64,000 bases of DNA, from positions 4,769,255-4,833,254 of the forward strand of contig NW_021167080.1 in assembly GCF_003711515.1 (NCBI RefSeq), written 5' to 3'. This DNA comes from Sodiomyces alkalinus F11. Its lineage: Eukaryota; Ascomycota; Sordariomycetes; Glomerellales; Plectosphaerellaceae. Below, piece after piece: positions 34,863-49,047 of the stretch (position 1 is the stretch's first letter; the number at the start of each line of letters is the position of its first letter). Both the position numbers and the translations under genes were made by a program. The notes beneath the pieces were generated by a model. It worked only from the letters and a program-made list of their open reading frames with translations, was not told the origin of the DNA and searched no databases.

Positions 34863-37157
34863 TCAGTCAATCGACACATCGCTTCCCTCATCGTCCCCCT
34901 CCCCAACCTTCATCGCCAGCGCGCAAAAAATAGGCCCTAGGGCCTCGACAACGGAACTCACATCCGGGGCAACCGGCATCCCGCCCACCGCTCCCTCCCT
35001 AACCTCGTTCCCCGCCGACTCGTTCCTCACGTCCCTGCCACGTCGCGCCGGCCCCTTCGCCGCACCAGGCGTGATGACCGTCCGGTCCAGCAACTCCTGC
35101 CACATCACAAGAAACGCCCCGGGCCCCGCCATCGTCTCCGTTTTCCCATCGAGGATCTGCTGCATGCGCGCCCGCGACATGGCCGCCACCGCGTCAAGGT
35201 ACCTCGCCTGCTCGTCCAGCACAGGCCGCAGCGCATCCTTCTGCCCCGGAGCCAGCCCCGCAAACGCCTCCTCGAGCCGCTCCTGCATCGTGCCCTCCGT
35301 GTGCGCCGACGACCCCTTCGTCGTCACCGGCACGCCGGGCTTGCGGAAATGCACCAGTGCCTCGCGCGCCCAGTCGCGGAAGGTGTCGCGTACTTCGGGC
35401 GCCTGCTTCGCTCCGTTGTGCAGCCACTTGTAGAGCATGTGCTTGTTCTTCCGGAGCAGCGCCACGTAGTCTTCCACTGACGGTGGTCGCGTTTCTGCCT
35501 TGGTCGTTTCCGGTGGCGGCGCGGTGGCGGCATCCTTTGTGACGCCGTTTGTTTTCTTCGCTTTTTCCTCCTCGGGTTTCTTCGGCTTGCTCGTTGCTAT
35601 GAACTGGTCCACAAAGTCTTGATAGTCCTGCACGTGTTCCCGTAGGTCTACCTTGTCGTGTATCTTGCGGATGTACGGCTCGAACCCAGACACGAAGTCT
35701 CGGAGTGCTTGCGTGAAGAGATCGGGCTGTTGCTGGCATAGCACACGCGTGATGGCTTCGCGGTCTCGGATGGACAGGAGGTTGGCGTGGTACTCCTGGC
35801 ACTGCGCGTGATGTGTTTCGGAGAGACCAGAGACAAGGCTAGGGTCGGTGGTTTCGAGGATCGTTGCTACGATCGACTTGGATTCCTTCCGACTTCTCTC
35901 TCGCAAGGCGGTGCGGTCTGCTGCCGGTTTCTGGACGTGCTCTCGGATGGCGGTGAGGCATGCCTTGCTTGGACCTTTCTCGTCTTTCTCGATCTGCTCC
36001 ACCGTCTTCCGGGACTCGGCACTGTCCCAACCTAGAATAACCGATATAATCCTAGATATACGTCAGAGATGAGTGATGACGAGAGTGAAGTCGTCCGGTC
36101 GACGGGAGTAGAGAGATTCACCATACCTTTGAAGAAGATTCATGCCGTCCTCGGCATTTTTGGTAAGGCCGAGGTAATTCGTAACGCTAGAGACGCTCAG
36201 TTTCGATAGGAACAACTTCAGCATGCCGGTCATCATCGTCGCTGCATTGCTCATGCGGAGCGTCTGGCGAATCACCGCATAGGGGAGCATGCTGTGAACA
36301 TTCTCGATAAGATTGAGCAGGTACTGGCCCTCAGGCGACAGGACGAAGACGTAGTGGAACAGTGTCGCAATGCTGCCTCTGTGTCAGCAGGTCGGAAAAT
36401 ACAAAGAAAAGAACAGAAGAAGCAAAAGAGAGTCAAAAGAGAATACGTACTGCAAGATGGCGTACTCGACCAAGGCGCCCACCATGGGCGAATGGCTGTC
36501 CAAGTCAGCTGTCTCGCCTAACCATCCCGACAAGTCGTCGAGAAGCGTCCCGTATACCGTCGCGTGCAGGACATCGTGGAAGGCGCGCTCCAGGTCCTCG
36601 GCCTTGCCATGGTCGTACGCAGCCTCGCCACCCCGCCCGCCTTCTACCGTCCCCTCCCCCCAAGCGGCGGGGCATCCGCCCAGACAGCCCCTGACGATAG
36701 CCTCGACCATTGTGGATAAGGCGGTCGCCAGGGTCTTTCTGGTACCTGGGGCACCTTTGTCATAGCTCTCGGACAGGTCGGCTTCGGCGAAGCGGGTCAG
36801 CAGGCCTTGCACACGGACAGACCAGAATTCGTCGGGGATGTCTCGTGCTCCCGGGAGGGTGAGGAGGAACCGGTGGACGAGGATCTGGAGAACTGGTGAG
36901 GGGGAGGGGCCGGATCCGGAGGCCGGCGTCGACTTGGTGACATCGGCGGAGGAGGAGACAAAAGGATGGCCGTACAAAGAAATGGTGCCCGGGTGCTTCA
37001 GGGCTTCAATCTCCGCGTATGTCTCATGGTGGGTAAGAATGTGGAAAAGTGCTGCAGATTGCTCACGGGTCAAGACGGCGTCCTTGTCGTTCAGGCTCCG
37101 AGTGGGGTTCAAGTTCGCCGTCTTGTCTGGCGCTTTTGTGTCTGGGACGGCGGACAT
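34863..37157 (-). CDS. PXB-DUF3818 family protein lacking an evident PX domain
   Basis: Three exons: complement of 36451-37157, 36127-36378 and 34863-36051; 715 aa. Introns 36,379-36,450 (GTACGT donor, ACACAG end) and 36,052-36,126 (GTATGG donor, TCTAG end); both junctions are in phase (ILQ+GSIATLF and LLQR+IISVILGW). The N-terminus matches the PX-associated PXB region (LTREQSAALFHILTHHETYAEIEALK, LQILVHRFLLTLPGARDIP). The rest matches the DUF3818 region (EDGMNLLQRIISVILGWDSAE, then KACLTAIREH, and a long helical C-terminus). In the yeast relative Ypr097w and many fungal homologues, a phosphoinositide-binding PX domain sits between these; I see no PX fold (no PXXP loop with basic lipid-binding motif), and the spacing is short. 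Function is unknown; a membrane- or lipid-related role is inferred from the family. Confidence 0.8.
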
Positions 37158-39074
37158 AATGATCGGAGATCAGCCACCGAGCCAGTATGTCTAGAGAATA
37201 GGGTTGAGATGATTTGGACGTTTCGTATCACAGGCAGAGAATGCTTGGGGATGGGGATGTGCAAAGTTTTGAAGACCTTGGAAGAAAGGGTCCAAGGGGT
37301 GCTTCGAAGTGCGTCACTGGGGTCCAAGTACTTCGTTCGTACTTTAGCGTACAGGGTAAGACCCTGGATCCCCCTGCGTTAATCCACAGGCTTATGACCC
37401 GCTGCTCTTGACCTAGAAAATGCGGGAGAACATTTGCATCATAAGGTACCTGGGTACTCCGTTAGCGATGACGGATGCGTACCACTGACATCATCCCAAA
37501 GCGGTGATAAGAATAAGGTATAAGGTACCAGGTATGTAGTGTACCAGTGAGAAACTCTGCTTCAGCTTCGGTACTAAGGTAAAACCTACTCGTCGCCTTC
37601 TGGCCAAAAGCGTAATTCCGTTAATTTGTCTTGAAAATCCGAGAATTTACTTATATAGGTAGCTAAAAGCAGCAGTTGGTTATGTGTGTTCAGAAGCATA
37701 CAGGCATCACGAATTTCTTACCAAGGTAATGTGTGAAGAATGTCGCCCACTCAACTTCAGCCACACCCGACTTACATCGTACTGTGGCTGTTATCTTATT
37801 CGCCACATGCCAGTCAACTTCAACGACGAGTCTGGACTCTGAACGACGACAACGGCATAAACCGCCCTCTCATATATAGGCAAGTCGAGCGCAAGAGATC
37901 GCAGAACAGCTTGAAACTCTATTGTCAGTTACCCAATTCCCCTCTTGCTTCGCACTCTGCATAAGGGTAGAGAACTGCGTACCTTCAGACTCCAGTGCGC
38001 TCCCCAACCAGAGCAAAGCTAGTCGACTGTCGACTTGTTACTTGTATACCAGCAGGTACGGGATATTTGGGACAAAGAAACAATGGCTAACAAAACACTG
38101 GATATATTGCTAAATTGGTATTTCTCGGATTTGTCTCGCAAGCGCAAACTGATCTATTTGACTCCAGACCAAGGAGTCCAAGGACAAACAACTCCTACGT
38201 ACGTAGGTGCTTAAAAGTAGAGTTGGCTTTCCTCAAATAGCTAGGATCCAAAGTAGAGCAAAGGGCAGAGAAAATAAGAATACATATAATACTTAAACCA
38301 GGCAAAGTGATATTTCAGACAACGGCATTATTACTGCCTCCTAAACCAAGCTAGCCTCCAAGGCAATAGTCCTTGGCTAGTTTTTAAGAGCGCCAGAAGC
38401 CTACTCGCAGTATAAACCAATATCTTGTATAGCTGGTCCCTCTAATATTGGTTATTTACCGCAGTTAAAGCTTAGTTCTAATCCGGATCTTACCTCTATC
38501 CGTAGTAGAGTGGCTAACTGGGTTAGCGATGAAATTAGTTGATCGTTACAGTTTCAGTGGCATGACTGTCCGCGCTACCCTTATAACCTTTTCACGACTA
38601 TTCTGTCGTTTATTATTTTACGTATTGGACTGTTGAATCAGGCCTATATTCTATATCCTTCCCTAAGGTCCTCAACTATCCATATATTCAAGGTATAGTG
38701 CCTCTTTCTGCAGTTATGATTAACAAGAGTAATAAGTCAAGCAGGGACCACACCCATTATATCATTCGTATAAGCATCCAAGGCAAGTTAAGGAAGGTGC
38801 GCTTCTTCCTACTACGGACCTCTATGGTACACACTATGTCCATTCACTTCATAACGTCTACCAAGCAGTAGCATAATATGCTATTCGTGATTAGGTGGCT
38901 GGCCGATTTCTCCTCCACAGCTTCTCTCTACATAGGTATAAATTCTCAAACCTCCCTCGTATTCTTCCAGTTCTTCTATTCTGTTTCCCATCCACACCAA
39001 CCATCACCACAAACCAGTCCCAGTGCAACCAAGCAAAACCTTGAACTCCAAAAGCCACTCCACTGCCGAAAAGA
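37158..39074. other. AT-richer intergenic region upstream of the small secreted protein
   Basis: About 1.9 kb. The left part (37,420-37,560) has GGTACC-like motifs. 38,050-38,880 is AT-rich with TpA-rich words but also many CpA/TpG, so it is at most lightly RIP-mutated. No coding region recognised. The TATA box of the next gene is listed separately. Confidence 0.5.
38937..38944 (+). promoter_or_regulatory. TATA box of the small secreted protein gene
   Basis: TATAAATT lies 131 bases before the ORF start, a spacing nearly identical to that of the AA9 promoter (136 bases). Downstream is a C/A-rich leader. Confidence 0.5.
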
Positions 39075-39464
39075 ATGAAGCTCCTTTGTAAGTACAACTT
39101 CCTACCTACATGGCTCAAGGAGTAGTCTAACTGGGCCATCACAGCCTTTGTCTCTCTCTTTGCCCTTGGCGCCATGGCTGCTCCTGGCATTATCAACCCG
39201 TCGGCTGTCCAGGCCAACAACATCAACAACACCGCCCTTGCCTTCAAGGCCGATAGTGCTCACCACGCCGACGCCTCCCCTGCGGTCACTACTGAGGTTG
39301 ACCATAACCCCGACTGCGATCTCGACTGTGGCTGGGGAGGGTCCTACTGCTCGCGCTTTCCCAAGCTCTACCACTGCAACGAAGATGGACAGGTCCGATT
39401 CATCATGTTCGACTTGATTTGCGCTCTCCGCTGCAAGTGCAAATGCATCAGCATGAACCAGTAG
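39075..39464 (+). CDS. Small secreted cysteine-rich protein (candidate effector or antimicrobial-type)
   Basis: Two exons: 39,075-39,087 (13 bases) and 39,145-39,464; 110 aa. The intron 39,088-39,144 has a GTAAGT donor, a CTAAC branch and a CACAG end; phase 1 splicing gives MKLL+SFVSLFALGAMAAPG, a textbook signal peptide. An ATG-started frame in exon 2 alone (39,174) would lose this. The mature protein is about 92-94 aa: an Asn/Ala/His-rich first half, then eight cysteines in the last 50 residues, spaced C-x3-C-x6-C-x8-C-x14-C-x3-C-x-C-x-C, with CKCKC near the end. No family recognised; the closing C-x-C resembles that of cysteine-stabilised folds such as defensin-like proteins, but this is only suggestive. 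It lies alone in AT-richer DNA, about 6 kb left of the RIP-mutated compartment, a setting typical of effectors. Confidence 0.82.
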
Positions 39465-40680
39465 TCACTCCACGGATGTCTGTTGGGAAGATGTCTACAT
39501 GGACAAGCAAGTTGCCTGGGCTTCCGATATAACAGGGAATTCTCCCAGCAATCCAGCCAGGCTCAAGGGAAAGATGGAGATGGGGTTCTGGACATGAGGG
39601 TTTTTAGGGAATTGATAGATGGATGAGGCGTTGTCCCTTAGACACTGATTACCTCCTACTTCCCATACACGGAATACACTAATACTCTCTTTTCAATCTC
39701 TTCATGCTTTGCTTAACATAATAAAGGCCAAACACAAGTAGAACCCATCACACTGTTCATACCTCTAATCTTTGGTAGTAAGGAGTGGGCTTAACATAAA
39801 CCAAAGTCTATTAAGGCACATAGAGAACACAGCAAGTGGAAAAACACCTAGAATACTTGACTTAGAGTAGAATACTAGTCGAAATTTCCGCTGTCATTGT
39901 CTGGGCAGAAAGAGGTTCTTTAGAGATAAATACATCCGCACTCTTATTATATACTTCAATATTATCTACTCATAACAGGATCTTAAAGGGATATTCTCTT
40001 AATGAGTATGTGTGTGAAGAACCGGGATTCATAAGGGGAAAGGAACTTAGCAGGCCTATTGGCTCTCAGCACTTGAGTTGTTTATGCCCATGAGCTTTGA
40101 GATCAAACATTTATACAAACAAACACCGTCTACTAACTGCCTTTGTGCTTTTGAAAGAGTCAAGTTAGTCTGATTCTTGATGATGCTGATTTATGTTGCT
40201 ATAAGGGGAGGTGCGATTAGAATAACAAGTCACATTCTCTGCATAGTCAAGTCGAAAATCGAGATCATTTAAACATGAGTAAAACGTATGGGCAATTACA
40301 TGAACACTGTGCAAGATACAAGAGATGAAGATGAGACTTTATTTTCACCTTCTCGGGGCCAAACCCCTTCACCTTTCCCTTCAGGAACCCAAGTTGGATA
40401 ATATATGTATGCACTGTACCCCCCATGTCCACCACAAATGAATTCGAGGATGCTTGATCCAACGCTATCAAGAGAAATAAAAATAAAATAAAAGAGAGCA
40501 GAATATATAGCGAAGAAAATCCCTTGTTCATTAGTATGCATTGTACATTGCGCCAGGTATGTTTTATCTTCTCCTTGTCATCTCTCTTTCTGCTTGTATA
40601 CAGATTCGTACAGAGCGCACGCCATCTTCGCCCCTTTGTTCGCTTTTGCTTTGTTCTCGATCCTTGGCTTCGTAGTCAGC
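39465..40680. other. AT-rich intergenic region downstream of the small secreted protein
   Basis: A/T-rich, with CpA/TpG still common, so not heavily RIP-mutated. Short open frames near 40,265-40,541 are AT-rich shadows. Should contain 3' UTRs of both flanking genes. Confidence 0.45.
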
Positions 40681-41988
40681 TTATCTCCCCCATGGGGAGT
40701 GGGATGGTAATCCCGGCTGAGCTGACTGGGACTGAGGCGGCGGCCGCGACTCCGTGAAACGTCCCAGGGACCCCGGTATCTCAACCGGTTCCTTCGGCAG
40801 TTGTACAGCGGCAGGCATAGAAGCAAGCTCGTACAAGCCCGCGTCAGGGCCGGGGTTGCCTACCCCGGGCTGCTCGTTCTCGGAGGAAAGCTCCGCGACA
40901 GGCCCTAGTGCTTGTTTCGGTGGCTGCTTTTGCTGCGGTCCTCCCGCCGGGGATCCAGGCCACGGCTGACCCGGATAATACCCCCACGCACCATGTTGCT
41001 GCTGCTGCTGCTGTTGTGAATGCTGAGCATCCCAGCCCCCGTCTTGCGGTGGCCAACCACCCGGGAACACGAGCCCAGACGCCGGGCTCTGACTCGCTGG
41101 CCTCCAGCCCGGTTTCCCATCGGCGGCTTTCCAATCCTGCGGTGGTGCGCTCGGATATACGCCGTCGCCGCTTTTCCCCCCGTCGGAACCAATCCCGGGG
41201 CTCGTATTCCATGGTGCTGCTCCTCCTCCGCCCCCACCTGCCCCTCCGGCGATGTCGAGCATGGGGCGGGCTTCATCGTGGGCTGCGCGGTTTCGACGGG
41301 CTTTCTTCCACGCGATGATGAACGTGGCGAGGATGAAGGCTACACCTGCGGCGCTGCCGACGCTGATTCCCACCATGGCGCCCGTGGAGAGCGGTGGGGT
41401 TTCGTCGTTGTCTTCCTCGACTTCTGCGACGGCGTCGGCGGTGGTGGTGGGTGTACTGCTGGTGGTGGACTGAGGGGACGATGTGGGGGATGATGCGGAG
41501 GATAATGTCGTCGGTATTATTGAGGTTGAAGATGCGTGGGAAGAAGAGGAGGAGGAGGAGGAGGATATGTCGGTAGTGGTGGACGACGGACCGGCCACGT
41601 TGGAACTGGAAGAAGCCGCGGCGCCGATCTGCATAAACTCGTCTTCGTCGAGGGAGAGCGGAGTGTCGGTGTCGTCGCAACTGGTCTCCATCGTGCTGTA
41701 GACGATGCGGAGGGTGGCGGGGACTCGGGCGCCGAGGCAGCGGGCGGCATGGGTGACGAAGTTGCGGCGGTTGGAGCAGAGGCAGTCGTTCATCTCCTCG
41801 ACCGTATCCCCCTGACAACTACTCTGCTCGTCGGCTTCTTCGAGACATGGCTGGGCGGCGGAGGGGTAGAGGCTGAAGTCGTTTTCGACGTCGGCTCGGG
41901 CTAGGGGTGCTGCGAGGAGGAGGAGGGCGAGAGAGGAGAGGAAGAGGAGTGGTGCCTTGGCCGTTTGTCTCCTCCTTGACCTCGGCAT
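40681..41988 (-). CDS. Single-pass membrane protein with N-terminal six-cysteine ectodomain and Pro/Gln-rich tail
   Basis: 435 aa with the ATG at 41,988; this start gives a basic N-terminus plus hydrophobic core (PLLFLSSLALLLLAAPLARA), a signal peptide, whereas the upstream in-frame extension dilutes it. Ectodomain: six cysteines in about 60 residues (PCLEEADEQSSC, DCLC, ARC, TSC), CFEM-like in spacing but short of the usual eight. A Ser/Thr-rich stem (STTTDISSSS, then poly-Thr/Ser/Pro) suggests O-glycosylation. One transmembrane helix (GISVGSAAGVAFILATFIIAW) is followed by KKARRNR, so the C-terminus is cytosolic. The tail is rich in Gly, Pro, Gln and Trp. This layout resembles wall sensors of the WSC/Mid2 style, but the domain is not one I can name. 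No function assigned. Confidence 0.72.
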   Translation of the reverse strand: MPRSRRRQTAKAPLLFLSSLALLLLAAPLARADVENDFSLYPSAAQPCLEEADEQSSCQGDTVEEMNDCLCSNRRNFVTHAARCLGARVPATLRIVYSTMETSCDDTDTPLSLDEDEFMQIGAAASSSSNVAGPSSTTTDISSSSSSSSSHASSTSIIPTTLSSASSPTSSPQSTTSSTPTTTADAVAEVEEDNDETPPLSTGAMVGISVGSAAGVAFILATFIIAWKKARRNRAAHDEARPMLDIAGGAGGGGGGAAPWNTSPGIGSDGGKSGDGVYPSAPPQDWKAADGKPGWRPASQSPASGLVFPGGWPPQDGGWDAQHSQQQQQQQHGAWGYYPGQPWPGSPAGGPQQKQPPKQALGPVAELSSENEQPGVGNPGPDAGLYELASMPAAVQLPKEPVEIPGSLGRFTESRPPPQSQSAQPGLPSHSPWGR

Positions 41989-44235
41989 ATTCGCCGGTAC
42001 CGGTAGACTGAGTGAATGGGGCCTGGGAGAGGACTCAGGGGAGCGAGGGAAAGGGAGGCGATGCGGCTTGGTCATTCACAAAGAATCGACGTCCGTCGTC
42101 AATGGGAAATATCTGCCGTCGTCGACAAGGAAGAAGGAGAATTGAAATGGAGAGTGGGAGGAAAAGATGGTGGTAGACTGTAGTCGTTTCGTCCCCCAAC
42201 GATGGTCGAATTGCCCCCATTCACGTTGGCATAAGAATCAATGACACCAGAGCTCAAAGCTCGATGAGGGCTGGGAGCTTTGCTCCTTGGGCCAGCTCAC
42301 TTCCCCTTGTTTGCTTGCCCCTGTCGAGCCGTATGCCAAGCCGTTATTATGTTGCTGTTGGATGTCCTGGAGAGGTACAATGTAATTAATGACGGATAAC
42401 GAGGATGATCTGATGGATATTCGTTGGGGGCTCTGAAATCCGACTTCGAATAATTAGTTGGCAGAGTTTGAACTTTGAAGATCTTGTCTTGCGTAGCTGG
42501 GCAGGGGTGGTAATGAATGAGGTACGAATATGAAAGCTCGGAAGCGCAGGAAACGAGCCACGAGGGACGAGGAGGCCGACGAAGATGATGCGAGAAAGCC
42601 ACGAGGACGATGGATCTGCAGAGACAAGGAACAGGGTCCAATGTACAATATGAATATGTACACGTTGTAGTGTACGTTGTACGTTGTACGTACTTCATCA
42701 GACAAGGAAAGAAAATATAGAAACGAGAAAAGCAAAAGCGAAGAATGGAGAAAGTTGAGAAAATGCCAGCCACCTGCAGGCAACCCCTATCTTTCTCTCT
42801 TTCCCTTTTCTCCTCCGCCTTTTTCTTTTCCTTCTCTTCTTACGTTCTCGTGCCATCCCACCCCGCCTCCCCTTTGATTCCTCCAGACTCCTACCATTAC
42901 ATCGCAGGAGGAACCTCATCAGGAGCTTGGGCTTGGCTGGTGTGGCCTTGGACCTCGTCGTCCAATCTTAATTACGTGTGGTGGATGAAGATGGGTGGAA
43001 GGATTAGATGTAGTGGATCTCAGTGGACTAGACCTGGATCGATACAGCGGCATGGTTCCCCAGTTAGGGGACGGATCCCGGTGCGGAAACAGGGGGAAAG
43101 GAGGAAAGGAGGAAAAGAGGTAAAGAGGAAAGGGGGAAAAGGGGCACGGGGAGCAGAGGAACGAGTCGATTGCTTTGGGCAAGTTTGTGATCGGTCCTTG
43201 TCAAGGAAATGTATATATTTAATGCAGATAGGTATGTGTAGCTCCACGGTACTTATCAGTTATGGCTGGGAGATGAGAATCGGAGTGTATCATCGAGGGG
43301 GTGTTACTTATCTATGCCAGTATATACTTCTACCCCTATCGACGCTATGTACGCCACTCGGCCCGTTTACGGATACCAAAGTTCCTAACGGCTTCGAATT
43401 GGTTTGTACGGTTTGTACGATGTACAAAACATATGTATAACGGTACAATCGGGATGAATTTAGTTCTCAGCCCTGCAAGGTGCGGAGGGGGCACAGCCCA
43501 CATTGAGCCACAGGCGCCTCCCCCAACAGCCCCCCAAAATAGAAAAGAAGGCGGAAGAAACGAGGGGATCGGAAAAGGGAAAGAAAATAAATGGAAAATA
43601 AGCCAAAAACGTCTGAGACCCCCGGCCACAAAAACAGACACGAAGAGGGGTACTTGAGAGGTGCAATGATACCTATTTGCGATGCGAAGCGAAGAAATAG
43701 CCCATTCGAAGTACGAAAGTATTCTTTTTTTTTTTTTTTTTTTACTGGCAATGTTCTTCTGATGGTGGCAATTGGGCAATTGAGAATGCCCAACATTGCT
43801 CCCGTCGATCCGGTCGCAGGAAATTAACGATCTGACTTGCCCATATACTGACGCACGATTGTCCTTGCTCTGGCTGACCTTCCAGTCGTCCGTCCTATAA
43901 TCAATTAATATTTCAATTGCATTTCAATTGCATTCTTCGCCCCATGAAGTGCTTAAGAAAGAGACAAAGAGAGCATACGGAGAATACACATCTCGTTGTT
44001 AATTGTGGACGTTTGTGGGAGTGAATTGGAACAAGGCTTGTTTTACTCTAATGTCGGAAACTGTTCGGAACTTGGCATCATAGCATCATACGTCATTCCT
44101 TCTGACCAGACGCTTAATTTACCCCTGGCGTACGTCTGGGCTGAGCGCCCCAATCGCCTGCAGCAGTCACCCAACTCTTCAGTGGAACACCCTCTCGTCT
44201 CGTCCCTTGGTATCCCATCTTCGACTTGGTTCCTC
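41989..44235. other. Intergenic region, no gene recognised
   Basis: About 2.2 kb. Contains a GTACGTT tandem near 42,660-42,690, purine-rich and polypyrimidine stretches (42,780-42,840; 43,080-43,150), and poly(T) at 43,725-43,743. Short open frames lack protein features. Confidence 0.45.
43725..43743 (+). repeat. Poly(T) tract, 19 bases
   Basis: Uninterrupted thymine run in the intergenic region. Confidence 0.95.
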
Positions 44236-44724
44236 TTACTTTCCCTCCTCTCCCACAGGAACCAGCCGCCCAACAACTATATACTTGGACTCGAACCGTT
44301 CCTCCCACCCGCGCAGGGCCTCCATCTCCTCAGGCCCCAGGTCAGACAGCGTGTCCAGCGGGCCGTCCAGGTCCTTGGTGAGCATGGACTCGTCGAAGCT
44401 CCCGCACGCCAAGCCGCGCGAGGCGTCGCGGCCGGCAAAGTTGGCGTAGGGGCCCTCGGGCCCGTAAAAGTTGCGCCCGGCCGACACGTCGAACACCCGA
44501 CCCCGCACGGCGAGGTAGACCGGTCCTCCGTTGGCGCCGCTGTACGGGAGGAGGGTGTGCGGATTGAAGGTGCGGAATACGGTCGCTGGCGGTTCGCGGG
44601 GTAGGGTCGCGGGCGAGGAGCGTCGGAAGTAGAGCGAGTAGGTCGTGTAGAGGAGGGCGCCGAGGAGGAGGACGTTGAGAGGGGTTCTGACGGCGCTAGT
44701 AGAGGGCATCGTCGTTAGCTTCAT
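44236..44724 (-). CDS. dap1: Dap1 / MAPR family haem-binding protein (cytochrome b5-like fold)
   Basis: 162 aa; the second Met (44,709) is an equally possible start with a better context (purine at -3). A single hydrophobic segment (LNVLLLGALLYTTYSLYF, about residues 16-33) anchors the protein in the ER membrane, with the haem domain cytosolic. The b5-like domain is recognisable from RTFNPHTLLPYSG, then VYLAVRGRVFDVSAGRNFYGPEGPYANFAGRDASRGLA and the closing ESKYIVVGRL. The Tyr in GPYANFAGRDASRGLA is the MAPR haem ligand (Tyr, not the His pair of true cytochrome b5). In yeast, Dap1 stabilises the sterol demethylase Erg11 and affects ergosterol synthesis; the same role is inferred. It is the last intact-looking conserved host gene before the RIP-mutated compartment. 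Confidence 0.93.
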   Translation of the reverse strand: MKLTTMPSTSAVRTPLNVLLLGALLYTTYSLYFRRSSPATLPREPPATVFRTFNPHTLLPYSGANGGPVYLAVRGRVFDVSAGRNFYGPEGPYANFAGRDASRGLACGSFDESMLTKDLDGPLDTLSDLGPEEMEALRGWEERFESKYIVVGRLVPVGEEGK

Positions 44725-47334
<2,610 letters not shown>

Positions 47335-49047
47335 TATTCTTTCCTTTGCTTTTCCGTTTTCTGAGGGGTGGTTAAACGAGGCTCTTTAGAGTATATCGCG
47401 AGTCATAGCGTTAGGACAAGAGACGGAGCTGTATATATAGAATGATAGAATGATTCAAAAGGAGAGTTAAGAACGCTCTCTAGCACCGGGAATGCTTGGG
47501 CTCTTATTTAGGAGGAAAAAGAATATTAGAGTTAGATAGTATTTTGTTTGATATTTTATTTGGCATGAAATATTAAAGGATATAATACTAGGAAGCAAGA
47601 AATAGAAAAGACTCGGGCTGAACTTCGATCTGGAGAGGTTACGTTTTAACGCCGTCCGCTGTTATTGTTACGCGAGTGTTATGATTATATAATAGGATAT
47701 GTGTTGGGCCCGTTGACGTGATGGTAGTTATAGAGATAATACCTAATTGTAAGATCTATAGGATGGTGCGAGCATAGTTATTGCGTTGGAGGTGTTGATG
47801 TGATAATAGCAGTGGAGGGTGGAAGAAGATAGAAGAAGGTGAGAGACGGGCGCTTAATGACCGCTTATTAGTTCGACTTATAAGGGGTTTGAAGATGGTT
47901 AGATCGCGGTACTATATACGGTACCCGTTTTAGTGCCTAATCTGATAGGACCTCCGAATATAGTAGGCACTATGAAGGATAAGGTAAGGTATCTTAGGAA
48001 GGCACTAAAAAGAGTGGCAAGCACGTAGTATCGTACCTACCTATAAAGGTCTTCGAAGTACCTTAATTACGGATACCTTACTAAGTGTAAAAAGATAGGG
48101 AAAAGGAAAGGAATACTAGACTAAAGCAGCGCAGTAGCGGTCAGGCATAATAAGGTTCTAGTAGGGAAATAGTACTTTATCACCCGGTTCTAGTACGGTA
48201 TCCAATGTCTGTTTTCGATACTGTGTGTTACTTACCGAATATACTAAGAGCTAGGAATATCTCGATACAAGACTGTATTTATTCACAGTGTCTATAAGCT
48301 TTAAAGAAACACGGTAAGTATATCTCCTCTATTATTCAGCCAAGTTATACAGGCACGCACCCGTTAAGGTTATAATTATTTAACCTACTATATAAGGTAG
48401 GTATACTGCCAGTATCACGTTAAGTTAATGTCGGCCCGGTCTATACTGGAACTCCTCCTATCTCCTCTTCTTCCTCTTCTCTCGATATCCACTAAGATTA
48501 TAGGATTATCGCTGTTGTCGAATTATCTAAGTCGCTATTATTTATAGAACCTCTGCTATAGCCGCCGACTAACCACTAGTAATAGATAGTCTTCTTCACC
48601 GGTCTATTTTTCCTCCCTTTATTGTATATTACACCCTGAGTCCGAGTTAGTTACCTCGCTTTCCCTTATCCCGAGGACCTTACGCCGTACCTTTACTACC
48701 CACGATTTTCTATAATCTATCCCCTCCTATTCTTCGCCTATCGTCTTAATCTTTATCGAACTAATCTCTTATATCTTCACTTTACTCTAAATAAAGTTTA
48801 GGCCTGGCTAGTCCCGAACTCCGAACTTCTTAACAATATACTTAATTAATCCGGTGGATACTGTCTCTCTTTTAGTTTATTCGAAAGAATAACTCCGGTC
48901 GGATCTTGCCTACGCTAACTATTCCTTCGTATTCCTCTTTTCTAATCAGTACACTTTCTATCTTTCGGAAAGCTTAGATAGACTTCGAATCGACCCACTA
49001 CTAAGTAAAACCAAAGCTATATCTTAGGCTTCTATCTATAATTACCT
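47335..49047. other. RIP-mutated flank with patches of unmutated sequence
   Basis: 3' flank of the ATP sulfurylase copy and 5' flank of the next degraded frame. RIP is patchy: 47,700-47,900 and 48,150-48,310 keep TpG/CpA, whereas the rest is TpA-rich. No gene recognised. Confidence 0.5.

Noticed and set aside
42297..42783. Minus-strand frames with Phe/Ser/Leu-rich composition
   Set aside because: Arise from polypyrimidine DNA; no membrane topology or domain pattern that stands up.
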